Below, piece after piece: positions 1-10,035 of a stretch of 64,000 nucleotides of DNA. Position 1 is the first letter of the stretch. Each line of letters begins with the position of its first letter. The notes below the pieces were generated by a model. The model searched no databases and was not told the origin of the DNA. It saw only the letters and a program-made list of their open reading frames with translations. Origin of the DNA: Anadara kagoshimensis (lineage: Eukaryota; Mollusca; Bivalvia; Arcoida; Arcidae); contig CM037860.1 in NCBI GenBank assembly GCA_021292105.1, positions 17,068,698 to 17,132,697 of the forward strand. Direction: 5' to 3'. A program made the translations under genes and the position numbers.

Positions 1-632
1 ATTTATATATAATAAATCTACAATAATTTTTTGGTTTTGAGAAATTCATGAAAAACTCAGAGACTAAAGGTTGTAAATACCAGTATGTTAAAAGTTAATT
101 TTAATTTCTGAACAGTTTAATCATAGTGGTATTTAAAAGGTGTGCAGTATAATTACTTGTAAATTCAGATTAAGAAATACATGTACATGTAAATATTACA
201 GGTATACATTTTCTAATAAATCAGAAAACTTGAAATTAGGTTGTCTGTTTGGCTGGTTACAATTTTCTTATAAATGAGTTATTTTTTTGATTAGGTATAA
301 TTAATTAATTTTTCAATAGATAAAAATTATATTATAATTATAATTATATCATTATTAACTTCTTAAGCATCATGAAAAGATTGACTTGATTTCAAATTTC
401 AAACTTTTAGCAAGTGTGACTTTTCCTTAAACTTGCATGTCGTACAAAATCAGTTAAGGTAAGTGCCAATACCAAGGGAAATAACAAATAATTTTATAAT
501 CGATCAGTCAATAATAATTTACAAAAATAATGTCTGAACTACCTTAATGTCGATGATGCAGCATCATGGCTGTTTTATTATATCCTATTTTATTTCAACT
601 TAATCGAAACTGAATATTTCGGTGAAATTTAC
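1..632. other. AT-rich unique DNA, no gene seen
   Basis: No convincing reading frame, RNA gene or clear repeat is visible. The stretch has long A/T runs and a small AT palindromic patch around 325-355. It ends where a 5'-truncated SINE begins. Confidence 0.6.
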
Positions 633-905
633 CAGATTGTAGGATTCAAACCCCCGCCAGGGTCTGACAAAGACTTGAAAGGAGGTGGTGACTGTTCTTT
701 TGCCAAGCACTTGGCTTTTTAAGATGAAAGTCGTGGGGTTCTCCAGAAGAGATCTTAAAAACTGATGCCCCGTGTTACAGCAGGTGTGGCATTTAAAGAG
801 CCTCCCCTGCATTGCCATGAATGCACTGCAAGTTTCTGCCATTTAAACTACAGCTGGTGATATAAGTGAAATATTCTTGACTGGGACATAATCAATCAAT
901 CAAAG
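633..905 (+). mobile_element. SINE group B, 5'-truncated
   Basis: This copy begins near the B box (GGATTCAAACCC at about 641) and lacks the A-box part of its tRNA-like head. The body has the blocks seen in other B copies: TCTGACAAAGACTTGAAA, GATGCCCCGTGTTACAG, GGTGTGGCA and TGCACTGCAA. It ends with GATATAAGTGAAATATTCTT, GACTGGGACA and a short (AATC)n tail. A reverse-strand 80-codon frame lies wholly inside it and is not a gene. It is noncoding and would be transcribed by RNA polymerase III if intact; the missing A box makes this copy inactive. Confidence 0.8.
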
Positions 906-1178
906 TAATGGTTTAATTCGAACAAAATTTGATCTTTTATAACATTTTGACTGCATGTACTGTGTCCTTAGTACCTTGGCTATTTCATGAAATTTGGTTG
1001 AAAATATTATTATGCAATTTGCAAAACTAATTTTAAAAAAATTCTGTGAAATCTTGAAATTAATCATGATTTCACTAAGTTGGACAATAAACCAAAAGCT
1101 AGTAATATGATCTAACTGACTGTATTTTTTGCTGCTGCTTCATTTCTCTGAATTATCTCCCTTTTCAGGATAATATAT

Positions 1179-1357
1179 TCTCCCACACCTTAGGTTCATG
1201 TTCCACTCCGGCAGATCCTAGTTTTAGGAAGTTTGTAAGTTCACTTGCCGAATGTCAATGGTTTCATCTGTTCACTCCAGTTTTCTCCACCATCTAAGAA
1301 CTGATATCTTAGATTCTTATTGCGAAAGAATCTTGACTGTTGTAAAACCCCATTGCT
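1179..1357 (+). mobile_element. SINE group C, diverged partial copy
   Basis: The order of blocks matches other group C copies in the window: CTCCCACACC head remnant, GGCAGATCCTAG, GTAAGTTCACTTGCC, TCCAGTTTTCTCCACCATCT, AAGAACTGATAT and the tail GAATCTTGACTG followed by TAAAACCCCA. The tRNA-like start is largely missing. It ends about 40 bp before the large element at 1395. Confidence 0.7.
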
Positions 1358-2031
1358 TCACTCTTTTTCTATACATTTCATCTCTCAAGTTTTTAGCTCA
1401 CCTGAGCCAAAGGCTCAGATGAGCTATTGCAATCTATCACCGTCCGTCGTGCGTCGTCCGTCGTCCGTCGTGTGTAAACTTTACATTTTAATCTTCTCTT
1501 CCAAAACTACTTGGCCAAATTTGATGAAACTTGGCGATTATCATGCCTGGATAACAGCCTTCAAAATTGTGTTCGGGGTTTAGCCACGCCCAACAAGATG
1601 GCCACCGTTACTAAAAATAGCAAAAAGACAAAAAAATCTTCTTCTCTGAAACCAAAAGGTGCAGGCAAATTTTGATTGGATATTTAAATTCAGCATACCT
1701 GGGAACATTAAAATTGTGTTTTTCATGAAAATTGAACGAAAAATAGGTTACGCGTTTTTTGCGTAAAATTATGTAATTTTGAAAATGAGACATTTATTGT
1801 TATAACCCAATAACGGCTGAAGATAATTGTATGGAGTTTTCACTGTTGATCTTGTCTTGCTATTTTCTTCCAAAAGATGTCAAGGTCAAAAGTCAAGGTC
1901 ATGTCCCTGTTTTTGACCTTTGATAAAAAATGCTATTTTTTAAACATTTTAGATGATAATGGCATGGGATTTTCAGTTAATTGTAGGTATTGACATGACG
2001 ATCATTTTGATACATAGATCAAGGTCATGAG

Positions 2032-2925
2032 TTCAAAGGTCAAGGTCAAGGATGCACAACTATTACTGTTATAGTTGATTATCTGCAAAACTATTAACTT
2101 TTTGTATAGGCATACATATTAGAATATTGTATGTAATGGCACAATGATAATTTTGATATATAGATAAAGGTCATGGGTTCACAAAGGTCAAGGTCACACA
2201 TGCGAAAGAATACCGAAAGGGTTAATTATCTAGAAAACTATTAACTTTTTGTATAGACATGTATATAGAATATTGTAGGAATTGATTTAACGATCACTTT
2301 GATATATAGATTAAGGTCATGGGTTCAAAGGTCAAGGTCACAGATGCAAATCAATACCAAAACGGTTAATTATCTCGAAAACTATTAACTCTTCGTATTG
2401 ATATGTATATTAGAATATTGTAGGTTTTGATTTAACAATCATTTTGATTTATAGATTAATGCCATGGGTTCAAAGGTCAAGGTCACAGATGCGAAAGATT
2501 ACCAAAATGGTTAATTATCTTGAAAACTATAAACTTTTTGTATAAACATGTATTCCAGAATATTGTAGGTTTTGATTTCACAATCATTTTGATGTATAGA
2601 TTAATGTCATGCGTTTAAAGGTCAAGGTCACAGATGCGAAAGAATACTGAAATGGTTAATTATCTCAAAAACTATAAACTTTTTGTATAGACATGTATAA
2701 TACAATATTGTAGGAATTGATTTAACGATCATTTTGATATATAGATTAAGGTCATGGATTCAAAGGTCAAGGTCACAGATGTGAAAGAATACCAAAATGG
2801 TTAATTATCTCAAAAACTATAAAAAAAAATTTGTATAAACATGTATATTAGAATATTGTAGGAGTTGATTTAACAATCATTTTGATATATAGATTAAGGT
2901 CATGGGTTTAAAGGTCAAGGTTACA
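2032..2925 (+). repeat. 145-bp tandem array in copy 1
   Basis: Seven anchors carry TTCAAAGGTCAAGGTCA or a variant; spacings are 146, 146, 145, 145, 145 and 148 bp. The longer last step comes from an expanded A run near 2820. Each unit also has GGTTAATTATCTCAAAAAC, TATAAACTTTTTGTATA, CATGTATATTAGAATATTG and TTTAACGATCATTTTGATAT. Units of this copy share GATTTAAC and ATAGATTAAGG variants that differ from those in the array at 5251, which suggests separate homogenisation. Each unit carries AGGTCA-type half-sites (see findings). Confidence 0.9.
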
Positions 2926-2929
2926 GATG

Positions 2930-3360
2930 GGATATACACATTTACGATGTTAATATCTGGTGCAAGTTTGAATTACAACTTTTTCGGATTATTTTTGGAG
3001 GAGTTATGCCCCTTTTTTAACTTTGAAATTTTTGTATGTATGACCATGTGGTTTGTATTCCATTCAGTAGACATTACAAACATGGATTTAAATGAAATTT
3101 GTATTACATTTGGTATACACATTTACGATGTTAATATCTGGTGCAAGTTCGAATTACAACTTTTTCAGATTATTTTTGGAGGAGTTATGCCCCTTTTTTA
3201 ACTTAGAAAATTTTGTATGTATGACCATGTGGTTTGTATTCCATTCAGTAGACGATACAAACATGGATTTAAATGAAATTTGTTATACAGTTACACCTTA
3301 ATCATGGTAATATCTCGTGCAAATTTGAATTACAACTTTTTTGGGTTACGAGTTATGGCC
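2930..3360 (+). repeat. 181-bp tandem repeat, about 2.3 units
   Basis: The block starting TATACACATTTACGATGTTA at 2933 recurs at 3114, exactly 181 bp later, with near identity (GGTGCAAGTT, GGAGGAGTTATGCCCC, GACCATGTGGTTTGTATTCC). A diverged third start is seen near 3285. It explains two overlapping short frames of nearly identical sequence. It is present only in copy 1 of the hairpin element, not in the copy at 4606. Confidence 0.9.
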
Positions 3361-3518
3361 TGAACACGGAGTTGGTAATATATTTTTACATACATATATC
3401 CTAGTTGTACTTATACTTCTCAGTAAATAGTACTACTCGATCAATATAACACGAGCGTATATTGCTCCGCTCGGCGGTGCTCTTGTTGAATTTACATCTG
3501 TAATTAGTACTGCATTTA

Positions 3519-3700
3519 AGCTCACCTGAGCTAAAGGCTCAAGGTGACCACTATTGGTTGTTGCTTGTCTTCCGTCATGCATCATAAAAATTTACAAATT
3601 TTCAATTTTATACCTAGAACCAGTGAGCCAGTTATAGTAAAACTTGACATGGATGTTCCTTGACCGAAACCGTTAAGAGTTTGAAAAATTGAAAATTGGC
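3519..3700 (+). mobile_element. Third AGCTCACC-hairpin element, truncated
   Basis: It begins only 31 bp after copy 1 ends, with the same start (AGCTCACCTGAG, CTAAAGGCTC) but a different body: a shortened CGTC-rich part (CTTCCGTCATGCATC), then AAATTTTCAATTTTATACC. Neither terminal form seen in the other copies (CTCTTGTT) could be found downstream, so the 3' limit is a guess. It shows that the hairpin end is shared by different internal modules. Confidence 0.55.
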
Positions 3701-4388
3701 TGACCTTGACTTAATACTTTCAAGCTCACAATGGCATTCAATAGTGAAAACTTTAAACATTTTCTTGTCAGGAAATGATAAGGCTAGAAGCTTTAAACAT
3801 CATATATAACATTATAAGTTATACAGGACTTTAGCAGATTACATGACCCCAAACATCCTGCCATAGATTTATGTACCCTGAGCTGTATTGTTGGTGTTTG
3901 TTAGGCGCAGCTACGGGGTGTATTATGTACTGCTCTTTGGTACTTTACTAAAGTTCAGTTTAAGATCAAGATGGTATACTGCAATTTAAAGTAATAACTA
4001 ATATACCCTTATGCTCAGACCCTGAAAACTGCATAATATAGAGGGTTGTCTTGAAATGTCATAGAATTCCATTCAAAAGTGCTTGAACTTTATTTGCAAT
4101 CCTTGTAAAGTGCTTGATTGTTTTATGTTGTGTTCACAAAAACTGAAATAAGTAATCAATTATTGACAGTTTGCCGAAACAAAAAAAAATCTAATTGCTA
4201 ATCATCAAAACTGCTGAAATTTTAGATTTTTAGTTATAAATGGGTAGAGGATAAAAGTTTTAAAAACTGGCTTTTGTCTGATAAGGGAGACAACCTCAAG
4301 GCAAAGTGCATCTTGTGCTTTAAGGCTTTCAATTTGGCATGGCCACCATAACATCAATTAGATCTACTGTAGCAAAAGTTCTAAATGT
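3701..4388. other. Unique or unrecognised repeat DNA
   Basis: The first part may be the body of the truncated hairpin element. No reading frame, RNA gene or tandem structure is supported. Confidence 0.5.
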
Positions 4389-4540
4389 GATGGACCACTG
4401 TTGTAGCTCAGTTGGTAGAGTGCTCACTCTGTAGGTTGAAGGTTGTGGGTTTGAACCCTGAAGTTAATGATATAGTAAAGCCACTGGCCTGTCAGCAATA
4501 GAGTGCAATAGCACCATCCGTATCAGTGCAAATTTAATTT
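4389..4540 (+). mobile_element. tRNA-like SINE head with a different body
   Basis: The head GACCACTGTTG, TAGCTCAGTTGGTAGAGTGC (A box) and GGTTGTGGGTTTGAACCC (B box, about 4440-4458) matches group A. The following sequence (GATATAGTAAAGCC, CCATCCGTATCAGTGC) does not match the A body and lacks the shared tail. It may be a different SINE with the same promoter or a chimera. There is no usable acceptor stem, so it is not a tRNA gene. Confidence 0.6.
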
Positions 4541-4605
4541 GAAAAAAAATTATATACACATACATGTACATGTTTTATAACATTCCTGGAAAAAAGTTTT
4601 TTTTT

Positions 4606-6476
4606 AGCTCACCTGAGCCAAAGGCTCAGATGAGCTATTGCAATCTATCACCGTCCGTCGTGCGTCGTCCGTCGTGCGTCGTCCGTCGTGTGTAAACTTT
4701 ACATTTTAATCTTCTTCTCCAAAACTACTGGGCCATATTTGATGAAACTTAGTGATTATCATGCCTGGGTAGCAGCCTTTCAAAATTGTGTTCGGGGTTT
4801 GGCCACGCCCAACAAGATGGCCGCTGTTACTAAAAATAGCAAAAAGACAAAAAAATCTTCTTCTCTGAAACCAAAAGGTGCAGGCAAATTTTGATTGGAT
4901 ATTTGGATTCAGCATACCTGGGAACATTAAAATTGTGTTTTTCATGAAAATTAGACGAAAAATAGGTTACGCGTTTTTTACGTAAAATTACGTATTTTTT
5001 AAAATGAGATATTTATTGTCATAACTTCATAACGGCTGAAGATAATTGTATGGAGTTTTCACTGTTGATCTTGTCTTGCAATTTTCTTCCAATTGATGTC
5101 AAGGTCGAAGGTCAAGGTCATGTCCCAGTTTTTGACCTTTGATAAAAAATGCTATTTTTTTAACATTTCTCGTGAAAATGGCGTAGGATTTTCAGTTATT
5201 TGTAGGTATTAACATGACGATCATTTTGATACATAGATCAGGGTCATGGGTTCAAAGGTCAAGGTCACAGATGTCCAAGAATACCAAAATAGTTAATTAT
5301 CTCAAAAACTATAAACTTTTTGTATAGGCATGTATATTGGAATATTGTAGGTATTGGCCTAACAATCATTTTGATATATGAATGAAGGTCATAGGTTCAA
5401 AGGTCAAGGTCATAGCTGCAAACGAATATTTAAATGGTTAATTATCTCAAAAACTATAAACTTTTTGTATAGGCATGTATATTAGAATATTGTTGGCATT
5501 TGCACAACAATCATTTTAATATATGAATGAAGGTCATAGGTTCAAAGGTCAAGGTCATAGATGCAAACTAATACTTAAATGGTTAATTATCTCAGAAACT
5601 ATAAACTTTTTGTATAGGCATGTATATTGGAATATTGTAGGTATTGGCCTATCGATCATTTTGATATATGAATGAAGGTCATAGGTTCAAAGGTCAAGGT
5701 CATAGATGCAAATGAATACTTAAAAGGTTAATTATCTCAAAAACTATAAACTATTTGTATAGGCATGTATATTGGAATAAGGTATGTATTGGCCAAACGA
5801 TCATTTTGATATATGAATGAAGGTCATAGGTTCAAAGGTCAAGGTTATAGATGCAAATGAATACTTAAATGGTTAATTATCTCAAAAACTATAAACTTTT
5901 TGTATAGGCATGTATATTGGAATAAGGTACATATTGGCCTAACGATCATTTTGATATATGAATGAAGGTCATAGGTTCAAAGGTCAAGGTCATAGACGCG
6001 AACGAATACTTAAATGGTTAATTATCTCAAAAACTATAAACTTTTTGTATAGGCATGTACATTGGAATATTGTGTGCATTTGCACAACAATCATTTTGAT
6101 ATATGAATGAAGGTCATAGGTTTAAAGGTCAAGGTCATAGATGCAAACGAATACTTAAATGGTTAATCAAAAACTATAAACTCTTTGTATAGGCATGTAT
6201 ATTGGAATACTGTAGGTATTGGCCTAATGCACATTTTAATATACAGATGTTTTAGCTGTTTATAAATAATATATTGTAGCTAGACTTTAAATATGTTATA
6301 TATAGCATACTTATATAATAACTATTATAATTAATTTGCAAAAATACTTGCATATTATTGGCCCTTACTGCTGAAAATTTTGATATTCTCTTTTCTTAAT
6401 GTCATTGACCATTGAACCTCTGCATAAGATATGTACTCTTCTTCAGGTGAGCGTTAAGGCCCATGGGCCTCTTGTT
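4606..6476 (+). mobile_element. Large AGCTCACC-hairpin element, copy 2
   Basis: The start is the same as in copy 1 (hairpin 4606-4636, then CGTCCGTCGTGCGTCGTCCG), and the first 600 bp are visibly close to it. A 145-bp array occupies 5251 to about 6230. The 3' end differs: TCTTCAGGTGAGCG (inverted match to the start GCTCACCTGA), then palindrome GGCCCATGGGCC and CTCTTGTT. The 181-bp module of copy 1 is absent. No protein-coding capacity is seen; frames at 4688-4894 (+) and 4706-4945 (-) are shadows. Confidence 0.8.
5251..6235 (+). repeat. 145-bp tandem array in copy 2
   Basis: Seven anchors (5251, 5396, 5541, 5686, 5831, 5976, 6121) are spaced exactly 145 bp apart. Units share GGTATTGGCCTAACGATCAT, ATGAATGAAGGTCATAGG and GCAAACGAATACTTAAATGG, variants that are rare or absent in the array of copy 1. 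Every unit contains AAGGTCATAGGTTCAAAGG followed by TCAAGGTCA. A final partial unit has a small deletion near 6168. Confidence 0.92.
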
Positions 6477-7040
6477 AAATAATGGGATACTTTGTATGCA
6501 TAGGTATGTCTTTTGGGTTAGTTACATACCCAAATCATGGATTACACATCAGGTTACGGAGAAAATGCAAATTCAACAAGGTTATATAACTGGATAGTTC
6601 AGTTGGATTACATAAAATTTTGTTTTCAAATTATAGAGCCCTCTGTTACTTCAACCTCTAACTGATTATCATATTATTGAAATAAATTATAAAAGAAATT
6701 GTCAATTTGTCAGTCAAATATTTCCTTTCTTTTGATAATGATACTATCCTTAGTTCCTCTACTATCAGGTTTTCTACGAAAGTCCATGACTTGATAAATG
6801 ATGAATACAAAAAAGCCAGAAATATGCTAATGCAGAATCATGTCTTTTCCCAGGTCATCACCTTGGTGACTCAGTGATAACAGGAACAACCCTTAGAATG
6901 GGAGACCTTTGGTATGATCTCTGATGGGGTCATACATAAGAATGTCAAAAATTGAGATGCTGTTTTCTCATCTTACACTCATCATAAAGAGAACAGAATG
7001 CTTCACTAGGTAGCTTGGAAATTAACAAGTGAAGATTTCA
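6477..7040. other. Unique DNA, nothing recognised
   Basis: No supported frame or repeat is seen between the hairpin element and the dispersed repeat at about 7041. Confidence 0.55.
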
Positions 7041-7640
7041 AAGAGCAATGGCTCTGTCAAATCTACTGATAATTAATCTTGACGTGTTGGTCATTTATAT
7101 AAAGGTACATGCAAAATATGAATCCAATATCTCAACAAATGAAAGTCAGGAAAACTGATACAAAAATGAAAATTTCAAAGGGTCTCATATCTGTTGTTTA
7201 TACTTCTACGTCTGCTCTCAATGCAATTTCATTTCAAAGTCTTAACTCTGTAAAAACTAATCAGAATTGAAGCTAAGTAGAACTTCATTTGTGTTAACTT
7301 CTGAATCTAATATCTCAACAAATACAGGGAAAGAATCCAAAAAACTGTTACAAAAGTTTCAAAGGGTCATAACTGTCAAATCTGGTTGAAATTTAGGCTT
7401 ATTTGAACTTGATTTGTTACATACTTGAAAAAATTCTTATGGCAAAAGGGAAATAACTCAAATATAATAAAGAAATTTAATAATCTTATCAACGCAAGAG
7501 TTGTGTCTCTTTGAATGTGTCTGAATTTGTAGTTCAACATACTAAATATGAATCCATTATCTAGTACAAAAAACTGACTGAGAAGTCAGATGGACAGACA
7601 GACAGACAGATGAAGGGAAAATCTATAATCCTCTTCTGTT
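7041..7640 (+). repeat. Dispersed mollusc-type repeat ending in GACAGACAGACAG
   Basis: There are two diverged internal copies of an approximately 190-bp motif (AATCCAATATCTCAACAAAT at about 7120 and AATCTAATATCTCAACAAAT at about 7303, each followed by TTTCAAAGGGTC). The block GGGAAATAACTCAAATAT, TCTTATCAACGCAAGAGTTG, TGTCTCTTTGA (7446-7515) recurs at about 10477-10543. The 3' end ATGGACAGACAGACAGACAG, ATGAAGGGAAAATCTATAAT resembles a terminus I know from other mollusc sequences. Class unknown. Confidence 0.6.
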
Positions 7641-7751
7641 AGTGAACTAATAAGCTGTTATATTTGGTGATTCAATCAAAATAAAGTCCAAGAATTTAAG
7701 GTATAAGTGTTTTAGGTCAAAAGATAATTTTTTTGCATCTGGTCACTGGTG

Positions 7752-8245
7752 CAGAGGCCAAAGAAGTTGCTGACAAAGTGATGGCCACATTATTTTGAGA
7801 GGCAAAAGGTGTCGTTATGTGTGAATTTCTTACCTAAGTGCACAATAATTAAAGTGTACCATGCAAACTTGCTAGACAAGCTGAGAACAGCCATCTGTGA
7901 AAATGCCGAGGTAAACTCTCTAAAGGTGTTTTGATGCAACAGGACAATGCAAAAGTCCACGCTTGCAAAATTGCATTTGGATGATGGAAGAGCAAAACGG
8001 GTATGAATTAATACCATATCTTTCCTGTTTGCCTGACCAAGCTCCTAGCGACTTCTTCCTATTTCAAAAATTGAAAAATAATATCCGTGTACGTCATTTC
8101 TAGTCTGACAAGTCATGAAGACACTTGAGGAGTGGGTCAAAGGAAAGGACTCTGCCTTTTTCAGTTCTGGGCTGATGAAACTTGAACACTGTTGATATGA
8201 GTGCAACACACTAGAGGACTATTACATTGAAAATAAAAGAGGTGG
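7752..8245 (+). pseudogene. Mariner-type transposase pseudogene, 3' half
   Basis: Joining frames by eye, I see the ordered blocks of a Tc1/mariner transposase C-terminal half: DKVMATLF (then TGA where the family has W), GVVMCEFL, YHANLLDKLRTAI, KGVLMQQDNAKVH, PDQAPSDFFLFQKLK, VRHF-stop-SDK and a C-terminal YECNTLEDYYIE. The D of QQDN (7943) and the D of PSDF (8050) lie 107 nt apart, which fits a D34D spacing with small frameshifts. Several stops (TGA about 7794, TAG about 8101) and at least three frame changes make it dead. In life it would cut and paste its own element at TA sites in the nucleus. The N-terminal DNA-binding half is not recognised upstream, and inverted repeats were not found. 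A reverse-strand frame at 7790-8017 is its shadow. Confidence 0.85.
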
Positions 8246-9443
8246 ATCCAAACCAGAAATAAATTTGACGGGTTACTTATTGACTCACCCTCAAAATAAA
8301 TCCTTTAATAAAATTTATTGTTTTCAAATTTCTCCAAGTACTTCAGTAGATCAGTTCAAAAACATGCAGCATTCTAATTATCTTCATATTTCATGCTGTT
8401 ATAACTTTATTTTCCTATTCTGCTGTAGCTTCAATTTTAATATTTATATGATATCATCTTCAGATTAATCAAATCTGACACTGGTAACACTGTAAGACTG
8501 ATATCTCAAACGAGGATGAATATTTTTCCTGTCCAGAATGAGCTTTATTTTTCTCACACATTTGCAACATAAATACATGATTTGTAAACAAATATTTGCA
8601 TCAAATGTTTAGTTTTCATGCTACCCCATCTGTGCCTTTCAAAATAACGTCATCAAATTTTGTTGACGTTCTTGCATAAAATGATTATGGCGTCATCAGT
8701 TTAGTGTCCGTATGTGATTGTGTCTCATCTGGAATACCCTTTATTTTGTCATAGAATTGGATTTAAAATCTGATTAATGTGGGAGATTGTTCGTGTGATC
8801 TGTCTAAACCAGGGCAAAATAGGGAAATCTAGCACCAGTAAAATTGCTAGATTCCTTGATCACAAGGGAGAGAAACTAAATTGGTTTCATTTTGATTTTT
8901 CTTTAAAGTGGAATTTGCATTCCAATATCTTGACTACATGTACTATTAACTAAGATTTTCTCAGTAAACATCCTGTTTATAAGATGCATTCCCTCACCTG
9001 TAATCAACAGGATGTTATCTTACAATTGACGAAGTTGATTGACAGGTGTTCATACAGGAATAAAGTCTTATGAAACTTGTTATTTGTCATTAATTAAAAA
9101 AAGGGAAACTAAATTTTGAAAAATAAGATACGGTAATGAAGTTTAAAAAATGATTTGTTGATCCAGTGAGTGTTACAGGATTTTATTTTTTCCCTTAAAA
9201 TTTATTTATAAGGTTGTAATACATTTGTTTCCTGTTGTCTAATGAATAAAAACTTTTTTTTATAAAACAGTATTATTTTACCTACAAGTTTTTCAATTTA
9301 GAAAGGTCTGTTTGTGGTAAAGAAAATACTGGTATCATAATCATTCAAGTTATGTATGGTTGCTCAGTTCCTGGTTATTGGTTATATTAATACTTTCATT
9401 TGGTACTGTAATAAGGGAATGTTTTATAAGATAAAAATAAATC
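8246..9443. other. Unique DNA, no gene seen
   Basis: A 67-codon frame at 8265-8468 is low-complexity and unsupported. No repeat family is recognised. Confidence 0.55.
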
Positions 9444-9760
9444 TACCATTACTGTGGCTCAATTGATAGAGTGCTTGCTTTGAATGTGAGAGGTTGTAGG
9501 TTTGAACTCTAATTGGGCTTTGACCAAGACTTGAAATAAGGGAAGGGACTGTTCATGTAACAAGTACCGGTACTCAGCATTTAGAAATGAAAGTCACAGG
9601 GTCCTTTGGAAGAAAACTAAAAAACCAATACCCCATGTCACGGCAGGTGTGGCATGTAAAAGGGCCTTCCCAGCACATTGCCCTGAGTGCACTGCAAAGG
9701 TAAAAATTTATGTGAAATATTCTTGACTGGGATATAAACCCTATTCAATCAATTCAACCA
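9444..9760 (+). mobile_element. SINE group B, near full length
   Basis: The tRNA-like head has A box TGGCTCAATTGATAGAGTGC and B box GTAGGTTTGAACTC. The B body follows: TTTGACCAAGACTTGAAA, AGCATTTAGAAATGAAAGTC, ACCCCATGTCACGGCAGGTG, CACATTGCCCTGAGTGCACT. The 3' end is GTGAAATATTCTTGACTGGG and TTCAATCAATTC. The usual block before the tail (CACCTATAGCTGGTGACAT) is deleted. Polymerase III transcription would start at its 5' end. Confidence 0.85.
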
Positions 9761-9867
9761 AACCATCAAATTTGTTTTTAACTATTTACTTTTTACGCCA
9801 GATAAAATGCTTTATAAGGATCTGTACAGGTACATGTATTTGATAATTTTGCTGTACAAAAACCTTA

Positions 9868-10035
9868 TGGGTGGACATGGCCAAGTGGTACTGTCACTGG
9901 CTTTCTATGTCAAGGGTTGTGGGTTCGAGGCTCACTCGAAACTTAGAAATTTTCACCTCCTGCCCATACTAGAGTTGTAAAAAGCTCAATTCTAGAATAG
10001 TCTTTCATATAAGACTCAAACCCATGTAGATTTTA
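9868..10035 (+). mobile_element. SINE-like element with class-II tRNA head
   Basis: The start GTGGACATGGCCAAGTGGTA resembles the 5' half of a tRNA-Leu/Ser, and GTTGTGGGTTCGAGGCTCAC is a good B box. The body (TTTCACCTCCTGCCCATAC) is not shared with groups A-C. A matching acceptor stem and full cloverleaf are missing, so I call it a SINE or tRNA pseudogene. I recall similar heads in bivalve SINEs; that is memory, not a match. Confidence 0.55.

Larger units (their letters stand above)
1395..3487 (+). mobile_element. Large AGCTCACC-hairpin element, copy 1
   Basis: The element starts with a 31-nt hairpin (AGCTCACCTGAGCC, loop AAA, GGCTCAGATGAGCT). A CGTCCGTCGT-rich simple repeat follows, then about 500 bp nearly identical to copy 2 at 4606. 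Next comes a tandem array of a 145-bp unit (anchors at 2032, 2178, 2324, 2469, 2614, 2759, 2907), then 2.3 units of a different 181-bp repeat (from about 2930). It ends in GCTCGGCGGTGCTCTTGTT. I recognise the ends as those of a dispersed mollusc repeat of uncertain class. No transposase or reverse transcriptase is visible, so it must be non-autonomous or an expanded remnant. Small frames at 1320-1583, 2902-3201 and 3092-3301 are artefacts of it. No clear target duplication was found. Confidence 0.8.

Noticed and set aside
1320-4945. Frames at 1320-1583, 4688-4894 and 4706-4945
   Set aside because: They lie in or overlap the shared 5' part of the two hairpin elements and carry no known domain.
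3460-6476. Helitron ends for the large hairpin elements
   Set aside because: A hairpin lies near the 3' end, but the end is CTTGTT rather than CTRR and no A/T insertion site or rolling-circle protein is seen.
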